From contig NC_088325.1 of assembly GCF_910592395.1 (NCBI RefSeq), positions 9,304,109 to 9,368,108 of the forward strand: a DNA stretch of 64,000 nucleotides, written 5' to 3'. The DNA comes from Lineus longissimus (Eukaryota; Nemertea; Pilidiophora; Heteronemertea; Lineidae). The position numbers and the translations under genes were made by a program. Shown here in pieces: positions 22,619 to 33,100 of this stretch; positions within the stretch are counted from its first letter, which is position 1; each line of letters opens with the position of its first letter. Below the pieces are notes generated by a model. It did no database searches and had not been told where the DNA came from. It saw only the letters and a program-made list of their open reading frames with translations.

Positions 22619-22626
22619 AATAGAAG

Positions 22627-23935
22627 GTGTTAAAGCCATTAATAGCAAAGCTAAAGCTTAATCGAGTTTTCAATCTTAATAAACAGAATGGAGGACTACT
22701 CAATGCTGAAAGGACACACAAGATACCACTTGGTTCGAAGCTGATAGGCAGCATCACATTATCACTCACAGTCTGTCTTCTGCGAATCCTAAAGAAACAC
22801 TGTACATCAGGATGCCGGTATTGAGAGAGAATACATTCGTTGTACCTAAATCTCTTTTTCTATCGGCGGATGTCTCCATTTCCGGTGATTCCAAAAAGAG
22901 TGTGGCTAACAACCTTGGTAGAAACTTGATCTCCAAGATGGTGGTTAAATGGGGAACAGAACAGATATTTGATCTTAACAAATACAGCCATTATCCGACG
23001 TTAAAAGATTTGTGGTTAACAGAGGAGGAGAGAAACGATAGGGTGTTTCAAGGTATTCAGACAGACATTCTAAGGAAGTAAAGATCTTGTATATCTGAAG
23101 CTAATGTTACCAGTGAAACTAGTGATGGAATGACATTGAAGAAAGTGTTCGGGAATAAATAAAAGATACCATTAGATTTGAAATGTTTTACACTCATGCT
23201 CCATTTTACAAGTTTTCAATTCACAAGGACGTGATCATTGAGATTACATTAGCGCCCAAGGAGGAAATCATTGTAACAGACACAACTGTAGCCATGAACT
23301 ACAAACTCGAAAATATCTCTTTTGAATACAACACTGTAAATCTCAAGACAATAGCCAGTCAGCTCAGTAACAAGTACAATTCTGGCTTCTCAATCTATTA
23401 CGATTGGGTAGATCATTCCAAGACTGTCAGTGTTCAAGCTAATGATACACTAATTAACGAGAATGTCAATTCTTCAAAGAATGCCCGGCCATCAGAGGCA
23501 TATTGCTTCTACTCGTGTCTGATTATGCTGATGGTTCTAGAGTTTCCGATATATTCGAAAACCCAAATATCACTAAAGTACAGATTACAATATAGGATGT
23601 TTCTACTCAAGTGTTCCCCGAAGGAATGAGAATGATGGACCAATGGGAGACGATCAAGAAACATTCCATATCTGAAGATCTAAAGAAAACTGATGACCCT
23701 TCATGACAATGGAGAAAAACTATGGTGACACTAACCATTATGGTTCATAGTTGGACTTTATAACCACAGAGGACAACCATCTCCATGGTTCAGGTAAAAA
23801 GCTTCAAAACACAAAGGTTGGAATACAATTATCGATAACAAAAGAAACATGAAAAGGGCCTTACAAAATGCACATATTCGTGGTTTCTGATGCCCAGGTT
23901 AACATCCAGACTTCACAAATTGTTTCTTTACAACA
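22627..23935 (+). pseudogene. Maverick major capsid protein remnant (M1-left)
   Basis: The N-terminus NGGLLNAERTHKIPLGSK (near 22690) is followed by a frame change and then MPVLRENTFVVPKSLFLSA, LGRNLISKMVVKWGTEQI, SHYPTLKDLWLTEEERNDRV and FQGIQ. After a break, MFYTHAPFYKFSIHKD (23183), ITLAPKEEI and YYDWVDHSKTVSV follow. The end, MHIFVVSDAQVNIQ, lies near 23870-23910. This block order matches the double-jelly-roll capsid protein of Mavericks and related viruses. The copy at 27590-28770 is homologous, and comparing the two confirms the frame changes. At least four breaks are present. The capsid assignment is from remembered family motifs and should be checked by profile search. Confidence 0.75.
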
Positions 23936-23977
23936 TCAAACAATCCTGAAGGAACCAATAGTTGTCCTTCTAACTAA

Positions 23978-24214
23978 ATGGATACACCAGGAAAGAAAAA
24001 CGTCATCAATACACTGTGCCAAAGTGTACCATTAGCAACAACAACTATTGGTTACTCTTACTTACTAAGAAGGTTTTTAAGAATTAATATTGGTTCACCA
24101 TGTCAAGCCAACTTAGAAGAGGTTCTTAAACCGGGTGGAACTGTAGCTGTTAGTAATAGAACATAAGAGTACCTTTACGATCAAGGTATCTTCCCAAGAA
24201 ACATAATGAAGTAG
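23978..24214 (+). pseudogene. small Maverick membrane-like protein (M1-left)
   Basis: 79 codons from MDTPGKKNVINT through ATTTIGYSYLLRRFLRI and NLEEVLKPGGTVAVSN to FPRNIMK, with one in-frame TAA at 24164-24166. The start codon sits in TAAATG (23975-23980). The minus-strand copy at 27302-27538 has exactly the same length, 237 nt. It is mildly hydrophobic in the middle. The family is unknown to me. It lies between the capsid and penton-like genes, so a virion role is plausible. Confidence 0.6.
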
Positions 24215-24249
24215 ATTATTTACCTTAAGTTTAACTTAAGTTAGATTAA

Positions 24250-24600
24250 ATGAAAACTGTGTTAAACATTGATTCCAGAGACTACCCAGAACAGAGTTCA
24301 AGTGATTTATTCATTAATCTCAACAAAGAAATTCAGAATGCATGTAATGTTGGTTTAACATTTGCAGGAATACCTTGTTCATTTTACAACATAAGTAAAG
24401 CTAGGAAGAATAACAAAATCAAGATAAGGGATAAACACATGATGCTTATTATGATACCTGATGGCTTCTATGACCTAAAAAGCTCTTCAAAAGAAGTTTT
24501 ACATCAATTGAACGAAAACATCTTAAGTAGAAATGCTGTTATATTTGATTTAGAAGAACCCACTGGTAAGGAGTACTATACACTTGCTTTATTGGTAAAA
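24250..24600 (+). pseudogene. Maverick penton-like minor capsid protein, truncated (M1-left)
   Basis: The start sits in TAAATG (24247-24252) and encodes MKTVLNIDSRDYPEQSSSDL, NLNKEIQNACNVGLTFAGIP, SFYNISK and then MIPDGFYDLKSS. The layout 'LNIDSRD, IPxSFYNIS, IPDGxYxL' is the recognisable N-terminal pattern of single-jelly-roll minor capsid (penton) proteins of Maverick-like viruses. Near 24600 the frame runs into sequence that, on the other strand, is the C-terminal end of the HNH gene. This marks a deletion junction that removed the rest of this gene. The copy at 27101-27273 is also truncated, but at another point. Confidence 0.6.
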
Positions 24601-25027
24601 CATGATCTAACTCTTCTTCAATTATGGGTGCGATGGATCTTTGGTAGTTTAACCATTTTCTGAAGAAATCATCTGAGCAACCTAAACGTAATCCCGAATA
24701 TGACTTCGTCACAAAAGCAAAGCTCGAATGGTCAACACCTTGACCTTTAGATATCCTATTTAAGCCAACTCTCACTCTATGTCTGTCTCTATTGCCACTC
24801 TTGTCAAGGTAATATTTGTAGTTTGAATTGAAGCAAGGTATACAATGTGGTATCTTACCATCTTTACCGAAATCACCATCACCTAGTAATTTCTCTTCCC
24901 CACATTTGGTGCATACCTTGGTTATCGTTTCACCACATTCTTTACAGCAATCTATTAATTTCATTATTCTATTCTTTGCGAATTCACAGTCCTTAGTAGG
25001 GCCTGACATCGTGTCCCGATAGGCCAA
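24600..25027 (-). pseudogene. Maverick HNH endonuclease-like protein, truncated (M1-left)
   Basis: From MSGPTKDCEFAKNR (Met at 25009) it encodes paired Cys motifs (CCKECGETITKVCTKCGEE), DGDFGKDGK, CIPCFNSNYKYYLDKSGNRD and LGCSDDFFRKWLNYQ, then the HNH start EEELDHVLPIKQ at its end. The homolog at 63195-64000 continues through WFNIRP and the rest of the HNH core, which is lost here at the junction near 24600. An insertion of about ten codons (24701-24728) not seen in that homolog coincides with a 28-bp motif repeated elsewhere in M1. The family carries zinc ribbons plus an HNH nuclease fold. Without the core it cannot be active. Confidence 0.7.
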
Positions 25028-25200
25028 TTATGTTGGCCTAACATTGACTGTATCATAGTTTATAATGCTTATTTGACTCTCCATTTAACAGATCAAATGT
25101 TTTTTTAATTTAGTTTTTCATCTTTTTTTTTCTTATTTCAGAGATTTTATCTCATTTCAGAGACTTTATCTCAGAAACTGGTAACAATTCATTGAATTTG

Positions 25201-26120
25201 TCACTGTAACCCTTCCACTTCACTAATCCGTTGCTTACCTTTACTGGTCTTGTACCTTAATATCTTCTCGATCTTGTTCTTTAGCTGGTCAGGATTAGGA
25301 ATGTAACTTAATTCCTGTTCGTAGAAGTATCCTTGAGTTTCCTCATTTTTATAATCTTCAAACTTGTAGACGATAGGATGAGTAAAGATGATCTGTGTGA
25401 TCTGGAATACTTCCTCAGTGAAGTTGGGAAGGTAGCCTTTACCGAAAATAGACTTGTACTTAGAAATTCTTACAATGTCACCTACATAGTACTTTGGTTC
25501 ATCAAAGGTTTCTATGAGGTGAAGACCGTAAAGGTTGTACCATATTGTGCATTCGTTTTCAATCTTTCTGGCATCTACTGGTTTCATACCTATTGATGAG
25601 TGAAATGAGAGAAATCCATGTTGTTTTCTGTTAAGAAGACATTGAAGTGTTTGTTGTAGAATTCAGTAACATCATCAAATTGAATCTTTTCCGGCATTGC
25701 CTCTCTGAAGATCACTTTAAATGCATCTCTTATTTCTTCTCCTCTCTTACTCATCACCGCCAGAGCCCAAGCGTAATGACTCAATAAATCTTTTACTGTC
25801 GGTATGTTTCTGTGTCCTTTATTTTTACTCTCAAACTTCTACATGTCAACCAGGTCGGTTTGCCATTGTTGATCGATGTAAGGTACCATTGTCTTTCTAA
25901 AGGTGAATTTCTAATTGGCCGGTGTATGTAGTTGATGAGTTGGCAGGGTGTTTAGAAATTCTTTCACTTCTTTGTACTTAATCGGAGTTTTGTCTTCCTT
26001 TCCCTTTTTCCATATTTTACCCAATGAACTTTAAGTCACAGGACTTTCAGGGTTGTAGTACAAATCCCTCAGATACTGTTCGAACTTTGTTCTCAGGTCT
26101 GGTAGATCTTTTGCAATCAT
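25201..26120 (-). pseudogene. Maverick RVE integrase remnant (M1-left)
   Basis: The start codon sits in TAAATG (26118-26123 reversed) with MIAKDLPDLRTKFEQYLRDL and YYNPESPV. IDQQWQTDLVDM (first catalytic Asp) lies near 25850-25870. HYAWALAVMSKRGEEI, then PEKIQFDDVTEFYNKHF (second Asp, about 25650-25685), lead to FSHFTHQ. The segment with the catalytic Glu is deleted near 25590. The C-terminal domain is open at 25201-25587: YYVGDIVRISKYKSIFGKGY and LPNFTEEVFQIT, an SH3/chromo-like tail typical of Maverick integrases. Several stops occur. The enzyme would insert the element; this copy cannot. It is divergent from the ATPase, with about 50 bp between the starts. Confidence 0.85.
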
Positions 26121-26171
26121 TTAAATATATTTAAAATAGTTGAAAAACTGCTAATTTACGAGCCACACAAC

Positions 26172-26742
26172 ATGCTCATATCTGGTGTCACCAATTGTGG
26201 TAAGACACATTTTGCTCTTGACCTCTTAGAAAAGGGGTATTGCAATAAGTTCCAGAACATTTTCTGTCCAACATATTTCAGCAATAAGATATATGACAGG
26301 AAATGGATTCACACAGATAAAAATATCCACATAGTTAATCCAGCAGCTGTGTCAAGTGACTTGGACATAGTGCTTACATTTGCTACCTTAATCTTTAAAG
26401 GATCAAGTACGTTATTCATTATCGATTATTGTGCTAACTTGAGACACACAAAGAAGAAGGTTTCAGAGTTATGTCATTTAGCCTTTTCCGGTAGACACTA
26501 TAATCTCTCTGTTTGGTTTCTTGTTCAGAAGTACAATTCTGTTGTTAAGGACTTCAGGGAGAACATCAGGATTTTAGTTGTTGTTTTTTAACAAGGATGA
26601 AGAAGTCATGAAAGATACCTTAGAAGAAAACAGTGTTATCCCTAAAGATAAAAGGCAGTATTACATAGAAAAACCTAAGTTGAAAAAAGGATCAAAATTA
26701 ATCATCAGGCTGCAACATCCCTTTGGCTTTATTCATATTTAA
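26172..26742 (+). pseudogene. Maverick A32-type packaging ATPase (M1-left)
   Basis: The start encodes MLISGVTNCGKTHFALDLLE, a Walker A of the FtsK/HerA (A32) group. TLFIIDYCAN is the Walker B region, in which the family usually has two acidic residues; here Tyr replaces the second. LAFSGRHYNLSVWFLVQKYN and VVKDFREN follow. A frameshift near 26588 separates the tail, which ends in SKLIIRLQHPFGFI before the stop at 26740-26742. The full length of about 190 residues fits the family. These ATPases pack DNA into the capsid. The frameshift and the Walker B change point to loss of function. This gene, the integrase and the capsid together define M1 as a Maverick. Confidence 0.85.
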
Positions 26743-26769
26743 ACCGAAATGTAAAATGATAAATGAACC

Positions 26770-26798
26770 TGACTACGTCATAAGAGCAAAACTCGATC
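26770..26798 (+). promoter_or_regulatory. 28-bp motif repeated in M1
   Basis: TGACTACGTCATAAGAGCAA and the following CTCGATC recur on the minus strand at 28811-28840 and, more diverged, at 24701-24728. The two best copies lie just outside gene ends. ACGTCA is a CRE-like half site. The function is unknown. Confidence 0.35.
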
Positions 26799-26812
26799 TA
26801 ATTTAATTTAAT

Positions 26813-27100
26813 TCAATTACTCCTGCTACCCATAAAGTAGTAAATCCCTAACCCTACACCACTCATTCCTAGGATAATCCAGAGGTACTCGTATTTCTTC
26901 ATTTCATCACTTGGCTGGTAGCAGTCATTTAATTGAGGTTGTTTAGGAATTGTTACTGACTAATGTGGTTTAAAGTAATTGTGCAATGAAAGTGCAGAGT
27001 CAGTATTTTTAAAATCTCCAGCAGCCTCGTTTTCTCTCTTCATTTCAAGGCTAATGAAGTCCAAGATGTGATATCTGTCAACAGACGACCAATTAATATT
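26813..27100 (-). pseudogene. Maverick membrane protein, DFYQPS type, C-terminal part (M1-right)
   Basis: It reads LKRENEAAGDFKNTDSALSL, then a frame change, PQLNDCYQPSDEMKKYEYL, a hydrophobic segment WIILGMSGVGLGIYYFMG and SRSN followed by a stop at 26813-26815. It is homologous to the M0 remnant at 684-1033. The N-terminal half is missing, because at about 27100 it joins directly to the truncated penton-like gene on the same strand, a deletion junction. The C-terminal membrane segment is intact in this copy. Confidence 0.6.
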
Positions 27101-27273
27101 TTAAATTTGTTATTATCCCTGACCTCACTGATGTTGTAAAATGAACAAGGTATTCCTGCATAAGTCAATCTGATGCCACATGCATTCTGAAATTCGGTGC
27201 TAAGATTAACAGTTAAATTACGTGAACTTTGTTCTGGGTGGTCTTTAGAATCAATGTTTAACACAGTTATCAT
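27101..27273 (-). pseudogene. Maverick penton-like minor capsid protein, truncated (M1-right)
   Basis: MITVLNIDSKDHPEQSSRNL, ACGIRLTYAGIPCSFYNISE and DNNKFKI match the protein starting at 24250. After KFKI the frame runs into the DFYQPS-type gene, so only about 55 codons remain. Confidence 0.6.
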
Positions 27274-27301
27274 TTCATTTGAATTAATAATTCTGTTTAA
27301 T

Positions 27302-27538
27302 CTATTTCATTATGTTTCTGGGTAAGATACCTTAGTCGTAAAAGTACTCTAATGTTAAATTAACAACAGCTACAGTTCCACTAAAATTCAGAATCTCTTC
27401 TAGGTTGGCCTGACTTGGTGGACCAATGTTAATTCTTAAAAACCTTCTTAGTAATTAAGAATAACCAATAGTTGTTGTTGCTAATAGTACAAATTGATAC
27501 GGAGTATTGATGATGTCTTTCTTCTCTGGATTATCCAT
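27302..27538 (-). pseudogene. small Maverick membrane-like protein (M1-right)
   Basis: 79 codons long, the same as the copy at 23978-24214. It starts MDNPEKKDIINT in the hexamer TAAATG (27536-27541 reversed), continues LLATTTIGYS, a stop, LLRRFLRINIGPPSQ and NLEEILNFSGTVAVVN, and ends GILPRNIMK with a further in-frame stop shortly before. The equal length of the two copies supports a real gene. Its function is unknown. Confidence 0.55.
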
Positions 27539-27589
27539 TTAGTCAGAAGCAAATCTAAAGTTGTAAAGAAGCTAAAATATTTTATGTTG

Positions 27590-28770
27590 TAAAGAAACAA
27601 TCCGTGAATTCTGGATGTTAACCTGAGCATCAGAAACCACGATTATGTGCATTTTACATTGTATTCCATCCTTGTGTTTTGAAGCTTTTTACTTGAACCG
27701 TGGTGACGGTTGTCCTCTGTGGTTCTCAAATCCAACCACAACCCGTAATGATTAGTGTCACCGTAGTATGTCTCAATTGTCATGTAACAATAATGAGTTT
27801 TCGTCAAATCTTCAGATGTGAAGTGCCTCTTGATCTCCGCCCATTGGTCCATAATTGTCATTCCTTCTGGGAATACTTGATTAGAAACACCCTCTATTGT
27901 AATCTGTACTTTAGTGACATTATGGTTTTCGAACTTCTCAGCATCTCTCGCACCATCAGCATAATCTGTCACGAATAGAAGTAATATGCCTTAAATGAAC
28001 ATCCTTGGAAAATTGATGTTCTTATTAATTCCCGTTTCATTGGAAGTAACATTGACAGTCTTGAAGTGATCTAACCAATCGTAATATATTGAGAAGCCAG
28101 AATTGTACTTGCTATTGTCTTGTGAGTTACTGTGTCGTATTCAAAACAGATATTTTCAAGATTGTAGATCATGTTTGCAGTTGTGCTTGTTACTATGATT
28201 TCCTCCTTGGGTGCTAGTGTGACCTCAATGGTCACTTCCTCGTGAATTGGAAACTTGTAAAACGGAGCATGAGTGTAAAACAATTCAAAATCTAATGTTA
28301 TCTTGTACTTGTAACTGAAAAGTTTCTTCAGTGTCTTCTCCTCACTAGTTTCACTGGTAACATCAGCTTCAGCTGAGATCTTAACTCCCTGAGATTCTTT
28401 GATTGAATACCTTGAAACACCCTATCGTTTCTTTCCTCTAACCACACATCTTTAAATGTTGAATAATGACTGCATTCGTTGAGATCAAATATCTGTTCTG
28501 TTCCCCATTTAATCACCATCTTGGAGATCAAGTTTCTACCGAGGTTGTCAGCCACACTGTTTTTGGAATCCCCGGAAATGGTGACATCAGCAGACAGTAA
28601 AAGAGATTTAGGGACAAAGAATGTATTCTCTCTCAATGTCGGGATTTTAACGTACAAGGTTTCTTTGGGATTAACAGAAGAGGGATTATGAGTGATAATG
28701 TGATGTTGCCTATCAGCCTACAAGCCGAGTGGTATTTTATTTCTCCTCTTAGTATTGAGTAATCCTCCTG
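27590..28770 (-). pseudogene. Maverick major capsid protein remnant (M1-right)
   Basis: MATGGLLNTKRRNKIPLG opens the gene near 28770. After a frame change it reads VKIPTLRENTFFVPKSLLLS, NLGRNLISKMVIKWGTEQI and ERNDRVFQGIQS (28657-28400), then MFYTHAPFYKFPIHEEV and VTLAPKEEIIV (28283-28190). The C-terminal region holds VTKVQITIEGVSNQVFPEG and MTIMDQWAEIKRHF (27643-27972). The very end matches the SDAQVNIQ block near 27610-27640. It is homologous to 22627-23935. About four breaks are present, at other places than in the left copy. Confidence 0.75.
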
Positions 28771-28842
28771 TTGCCATCCTATTTATTTAGAATGAAAAAA
28801 TCTTATTGTTGATTGAGCTTTGCTCTCATGACGTAGTCAGAT

Positions 28843-29285
28843 CTATTTACTTTGCTTAATGGCTTTAACACATTCTATTAAACCGTATATTATGGAGCTA
28901 ACAACCATCACCAATAGGACGATTATATGCTGTGCCAGAAACCCAACAACGGCACCTACTGATTTCAATAGGAATGAAACGAAAGAACCGATTATTCCTG
29001 ATAAAGCTGCAGCTGATTTCTTAGCCATTTCTTTAAGCCATTCAGCAAACTTCTTGAGCCCTTCTTTAACCTTATCTGGTATCGAAGGTTTAGGGTCTGG
29101 TTTATGTCATGGTCCTGGTCCTGGTTGGGGAACAGGTTTATGAGCATCGATACCCACATTGATAGCAAGGCCTAGAATTGAAAACCAACATACCAATAGC
29201 TATTAATAAGGAAATAATTGTTAAGCCTTCCAATTTGATGAGTAACTTAAGTCTATCCTTTAGAGGGATCTTTGAATCTGGTTTC
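28843..29285 (-). pseudogene. Maverick gene C, hydrophobic membrane protein (M1-right)
   Basis: The open C-terminal part is MAKKSAAALSGIIGSFVSFL, VGAVVGFLAQHIIVLLVMVV and a short basic tail ending KAIKQSK. In another frame upstream, a first hydrophobic segment (LEGLTIISLLIAIGMLVFN, near 29200-29250) and a Pro-rich linker with an amphipathic VKEGLKKFAEWLKEM can be read. This copy shows how the gene ends where the Gypsy element interrupted its twin at 17726. It has two to three membrane segments. Its role is unknown. Confidence 0.55.
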
Positions 29286-29294
29286 TTAATGACA

Positions 29295-30130
29295 TCAATT
29301 ATTAAATGTTTTCATTCTGTTTCCTCGACTTTCCATTTCTCTATCCAACTCATATGCTTTTTGACGTTCTTGAACAAGTGTATCTATAACTTTAAACAGG
29401 TCAATTTCTTCTTTTAATGCTAGGCTTTCTTCAGCATTTTCTGTCATACCTATTAGATAGTCTCTTTGTAGATTTTCAAGTCTCTTTGTGTATTCGTCCA
29501 ACCTCTCTTTCAATTTATCTTCCTGTTCTTCAAGCTCTTGTATTTTCATATCTTTTACCATCTTAACCAAGGTTTAATCATCTCCCGCCTTTTTTAAACG
29601 CTCTAACTTCTCTCAAGGCATTATCTGTGAACCCTAGTGTTCTTAATTTTTCATCAGTTGCGTCTATCAATTTACTGATTAGTTGGTCTAGACTGCTTCC
29701 ATCATCACTGTTAATTGTATCTTCGATTATATTAATAACATTTGATCTCTGCGGTGTTGGCCTGTTTATTCGGGTTCGTGTTGGGGAAGGGGGCTGTAAT
29801 TCATGAACAGTATTATGCATTTCAAACTGATCCTGTGGTTCTACTTCTGTTGTTTGAACTCTACCACTTAGTCTATTGAGGAAATCAGCTGCATATTTTC
29901 GCTGTTGTTATTTCTTTTGAGCTTTAGCTTCTAGTACTCTTCTCCTATCAGTAATTAAACCTTCATCTTTAAAAGAATATATTCATATCATCTAATTTCA
30001 TCAATACATATTTACCCCCAGTAGATCCTTTAATTGTTGATCTGGCTAGAAGACGACCATTCCTATCCGTTATTTTAACCAAACTAGTTCTCCATTTTTA
30101 ACCTTACCAGGCATGAAGAGATCATTCTTA
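29295..30130 (-). pseudogene. Maverick gene F, coiled-coil protein (M1-right)
   Basis: Fragments in order are GLITDRRRVLEAKAQKK near 29930-29980, RKYAADFLNRLSGRVQTTEV, then 29578-29820 with PTPQRSNVINIIEDTINSDD, FTDNALREVRAFKKG and, after a stop, MVKMVKDMKIQELEEQEDKL, LDEYTKRLENLQRDYL and LALKEEIDLFKV. The last 90 codons are strongly coiled-coil. It is homologous to 16401-17330. The pogo element lies just upstream at 30134, so the N-terminal end is separated. Confidence 0.5.
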
Positions 30131-30133
30131 ATA

Positions 30134-33100
30134 CTCTAATCTCCCACTTACCTGTCCCATTTCCAAACCCTATCGCAAGTGACTAAGTCCGAATATTGCT
30201 AATTTTGGTTGGGGCAGAGCTCAATTTATGGAACAGCCTGGAGTAGTGACATGACAATGGACACTGTAAGGCTTTACGACAATCTTGCCTAGTCACGTAG
30301 TCGTTTACGTGTACTGCGGCTGGGCGACCGGGGCAATTAGGGTCACGGTTTCGTAACAGCTCAAGATCACTGTGGCGATTCGTTCACCATTTAACACACT
30401 GTATTTACACAATGGGAGCTACTACAACCGATCAATTGCCCAATGGAATAAGGGTGATTATAGAAGAGTCCTGGCTATTCTGCAGTTAAGCAGTGAAGTG
30501 GTCTAGGAACACCCACAAGGAGTCTTTAAACTGTGATCGGGCCTGATTGTTGATTTCATCACCTGTAGTTAAAAAGAGTGGCCTCGTCTTTGACATGGAA
30601 GGGTAAAGTCACTAGATTGGAACTGGGACGAAAGAACAGGGTGATCTACTGCCTGATAATGGGCATTAAAGAAAAATTGAACAGAAGATTAACATTCTGA
30701 TAAGGTTTTATTCATCATGAAAGTCAACATCAGCGTCATCAGGGTCAAACTCAAGCTCATCATTAACCTCTTCAAGTTCCCCATCTGCTGGATGCGGGAT
30801 CACTGGGTCGTCATTCCCGTCCGGAAGAAGTCCACTTAGTCTCCACCCACTGACTATCACTTGGAATGCCACTCTTTCCCAGGCGAGACTGATCATACGT
30901 ACTACATCCTGGCGGGAAATCTGATCACAGTGTCCATCATCTTCGGTATGTCCAATCTTCCAGGCTTTCCACACCAATCTGAGATGACATTTAAAACTGC
31001 GATTTACAGTTAAGTCCAAAGGTTGCAAAATTGAAGTGCATCGTCCAGGAATGAACGAATCCTGTCCATTTTGCCGCGGAATTTCCTCCGTAAACAGATG
31101 ATGTCTATGGGCAGGGTAGCGATCCAAGATGAGGAGAAAGGTTGCTCCGGCAATAAATGGCACAACAATGGCTTGCAACCATTCGATCAATGACTGATGT
31201 CTTGCCCAGCCATTCGGAGTACCTGTAACCTAAGATTAAAACGTTTCGTTTAGAAATAAAGAATAAATCGGTGCAATTCATGAAAATGTATGACTCATTC
31301 TCCGATTGTATTGTTGCTCAGCCAGCTGATAGCTTTGGGAAATGGTTTCAAAGATCAACGTACTGCAATGATTCTAAAAATAGAACAGGATTCGTAAAAA
31401 GACCATTAAACACGAGGAGCAGGCAGATCATAGAGCTAGCTCCATTGGCAGTTGAAGATGATATGGTCATCTAACAGCTAATAAACCAGGATTAGTTAAT
31501 GAAAAGGTTTACTTACTCGCACGTTCTGGGGAGCATGGGCTCGCAGTTCTGCAATAACTTCGCCTTCAGCATCCAAGCCCCTAAAGTTGACCTCAGCTGG
31601 TAGTTTTCGTCCATCGCTGGAGACGGCCAAGGTTACCGTGCATCCAATCTTCCCGTTCCCTCTTGAGGATCTGATGTCGATCGAATGTGATCCTGTTGTA
31701 GCCATTGTGGTTTTCGGCACCATGTCAAAGTTGACAAATGTTTCATCCATGTTGATGATCACATGGAAATTTCCATTTTGGATGATTTGAGACGTTTCCC
31801 TACGATAGACGGCCGCTATTTCCATAGCGTTGTCGGGGAGGGTTCGCGTGTTCTTATTCTTTCTTCGATGGCTTATTCTTTTTCTGAAAGGAAAAGGAGA
31901 CCACTTTTAGCTTTGAAAAACGTAGCTTACTCCCCCATTACTGTCCATTTCTTGGTCATTGGGCCCATTATTCCATTATGGCAGAACAAAAGTTGTGAGA
32001 GAACCCAACCCAAGTGAGATACCAATTTACGAAATGGCTTCGTTGTTTTTACCTTTCTTTGAATCGGGTCAGCCAGTGATCTGACGCTCGGAAATCCTGA
32101 TTGCGAGGCCTTTGCGCTCTCGTCTGCTGCCTTTGTTCCTCCGTCAGATTAGTCCACCATTGTCTGTATTCTCTGGCTGCTTGTGACTGGAGATCGATCC
32201 CGGATACTGGAATTCCATGCTGGCGGCGTTGAATAAACCAGTCGTTGAGCTGATTTTCCATGTCTGCCCAAAACGCTGAAAAGGACAAACGGTAGGCCTA
32301 TCAAGCAGACGGTGAAGGGATGAATCGGAGGGGGAGAAGAGTAGAGTATGCCTGAAATCTAAGAAGAGTCCCTGAATAATGTCGAACTATGGATAAAACC
32401 TCATTTCACAGTGAAAGCCTGAACTCACTGTCGCGCTTTTGCGCCGCGTTTTCACCGAGGCGCGGAAATCAATTGTTATTCATTAGGTGAACAAAGGATT
32501 CCCCGCCCGGCGGTGAAAATGCGGCGGAAAAACGCGTCAGTGAGTACAGGCCTTAATCTTATGGGCCTACTTCACTTAAAATTGTACATCTTTCGTAAAT
32601 TCCTGACAAAAATGAGTTACCTTGTTCATCATTGCCATGCTGCCGAATCCTCCGCCGTCTCCTCTCAATTTGGGTGCACCTGTCGCGGCGTTCCGACATC
32701 TCTTCATACTGGTCTAGCCATCTTGATAATGTCCTTGGATGGATGCGGTGATGTACGGCAAAAGAACGACAAGACCGGGCATGCGCAATGCCCATCGCAT
32801 GGTGCAGCCTAAAAGTATCCACGTAGTCCAAACGCTGATTCAAGCTGTAGCCATGAAGATGTCTCCTTTCTTGGCCTTCGTTAGCCGCACCATTATTACC
32901 TCCGTCGTCACCACCATCACCATGCCCACCATTACCGCCACCATCACCGTCGTCACCGTTATCCATCGAATTCACGACCCAAAATCCAATGGCAAAGCAA
33001 AAAATCCAAAACAAACGCATCTCGTCGATTAACAAATCGAACCTCTGACAAAAACATCAATGAGTACACAAGAACTGTCCAACTTCTCTTATACTGTTTT

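Larger units (their letters stand above)
15318..26799 (+). mobile_element. Maverick/Polinton copy M1-left
   Basis: The copy begins near AGCTTATG (15318), which is matched in reverse at 35241 at the outer end of M1-right. It runs through structural and membrane gene remnants, capsid, penton-like protein, HNH, integrase and ATPase to about 26799, where the inverted copy begins. About 370 bp at the outer end (15318-15694) align with 34885-35241 reversed. The DNA polymerase gene is absent. A Gypsy element (17726-22618) is nested in it. Maverick membership rests on the integrase, the A32 ATPase and the double-jelly-roll capsid. I could not establish a 6-bp target duplication. Confidence 0.75.

Noticed and set aside
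32513-33032. Plus-strand frames across exon 1 of the pogo transposase
   Set aside because: They mirror the Gly/Asp-rich coding sequence on the minus strand and have no start, splice or domain support.
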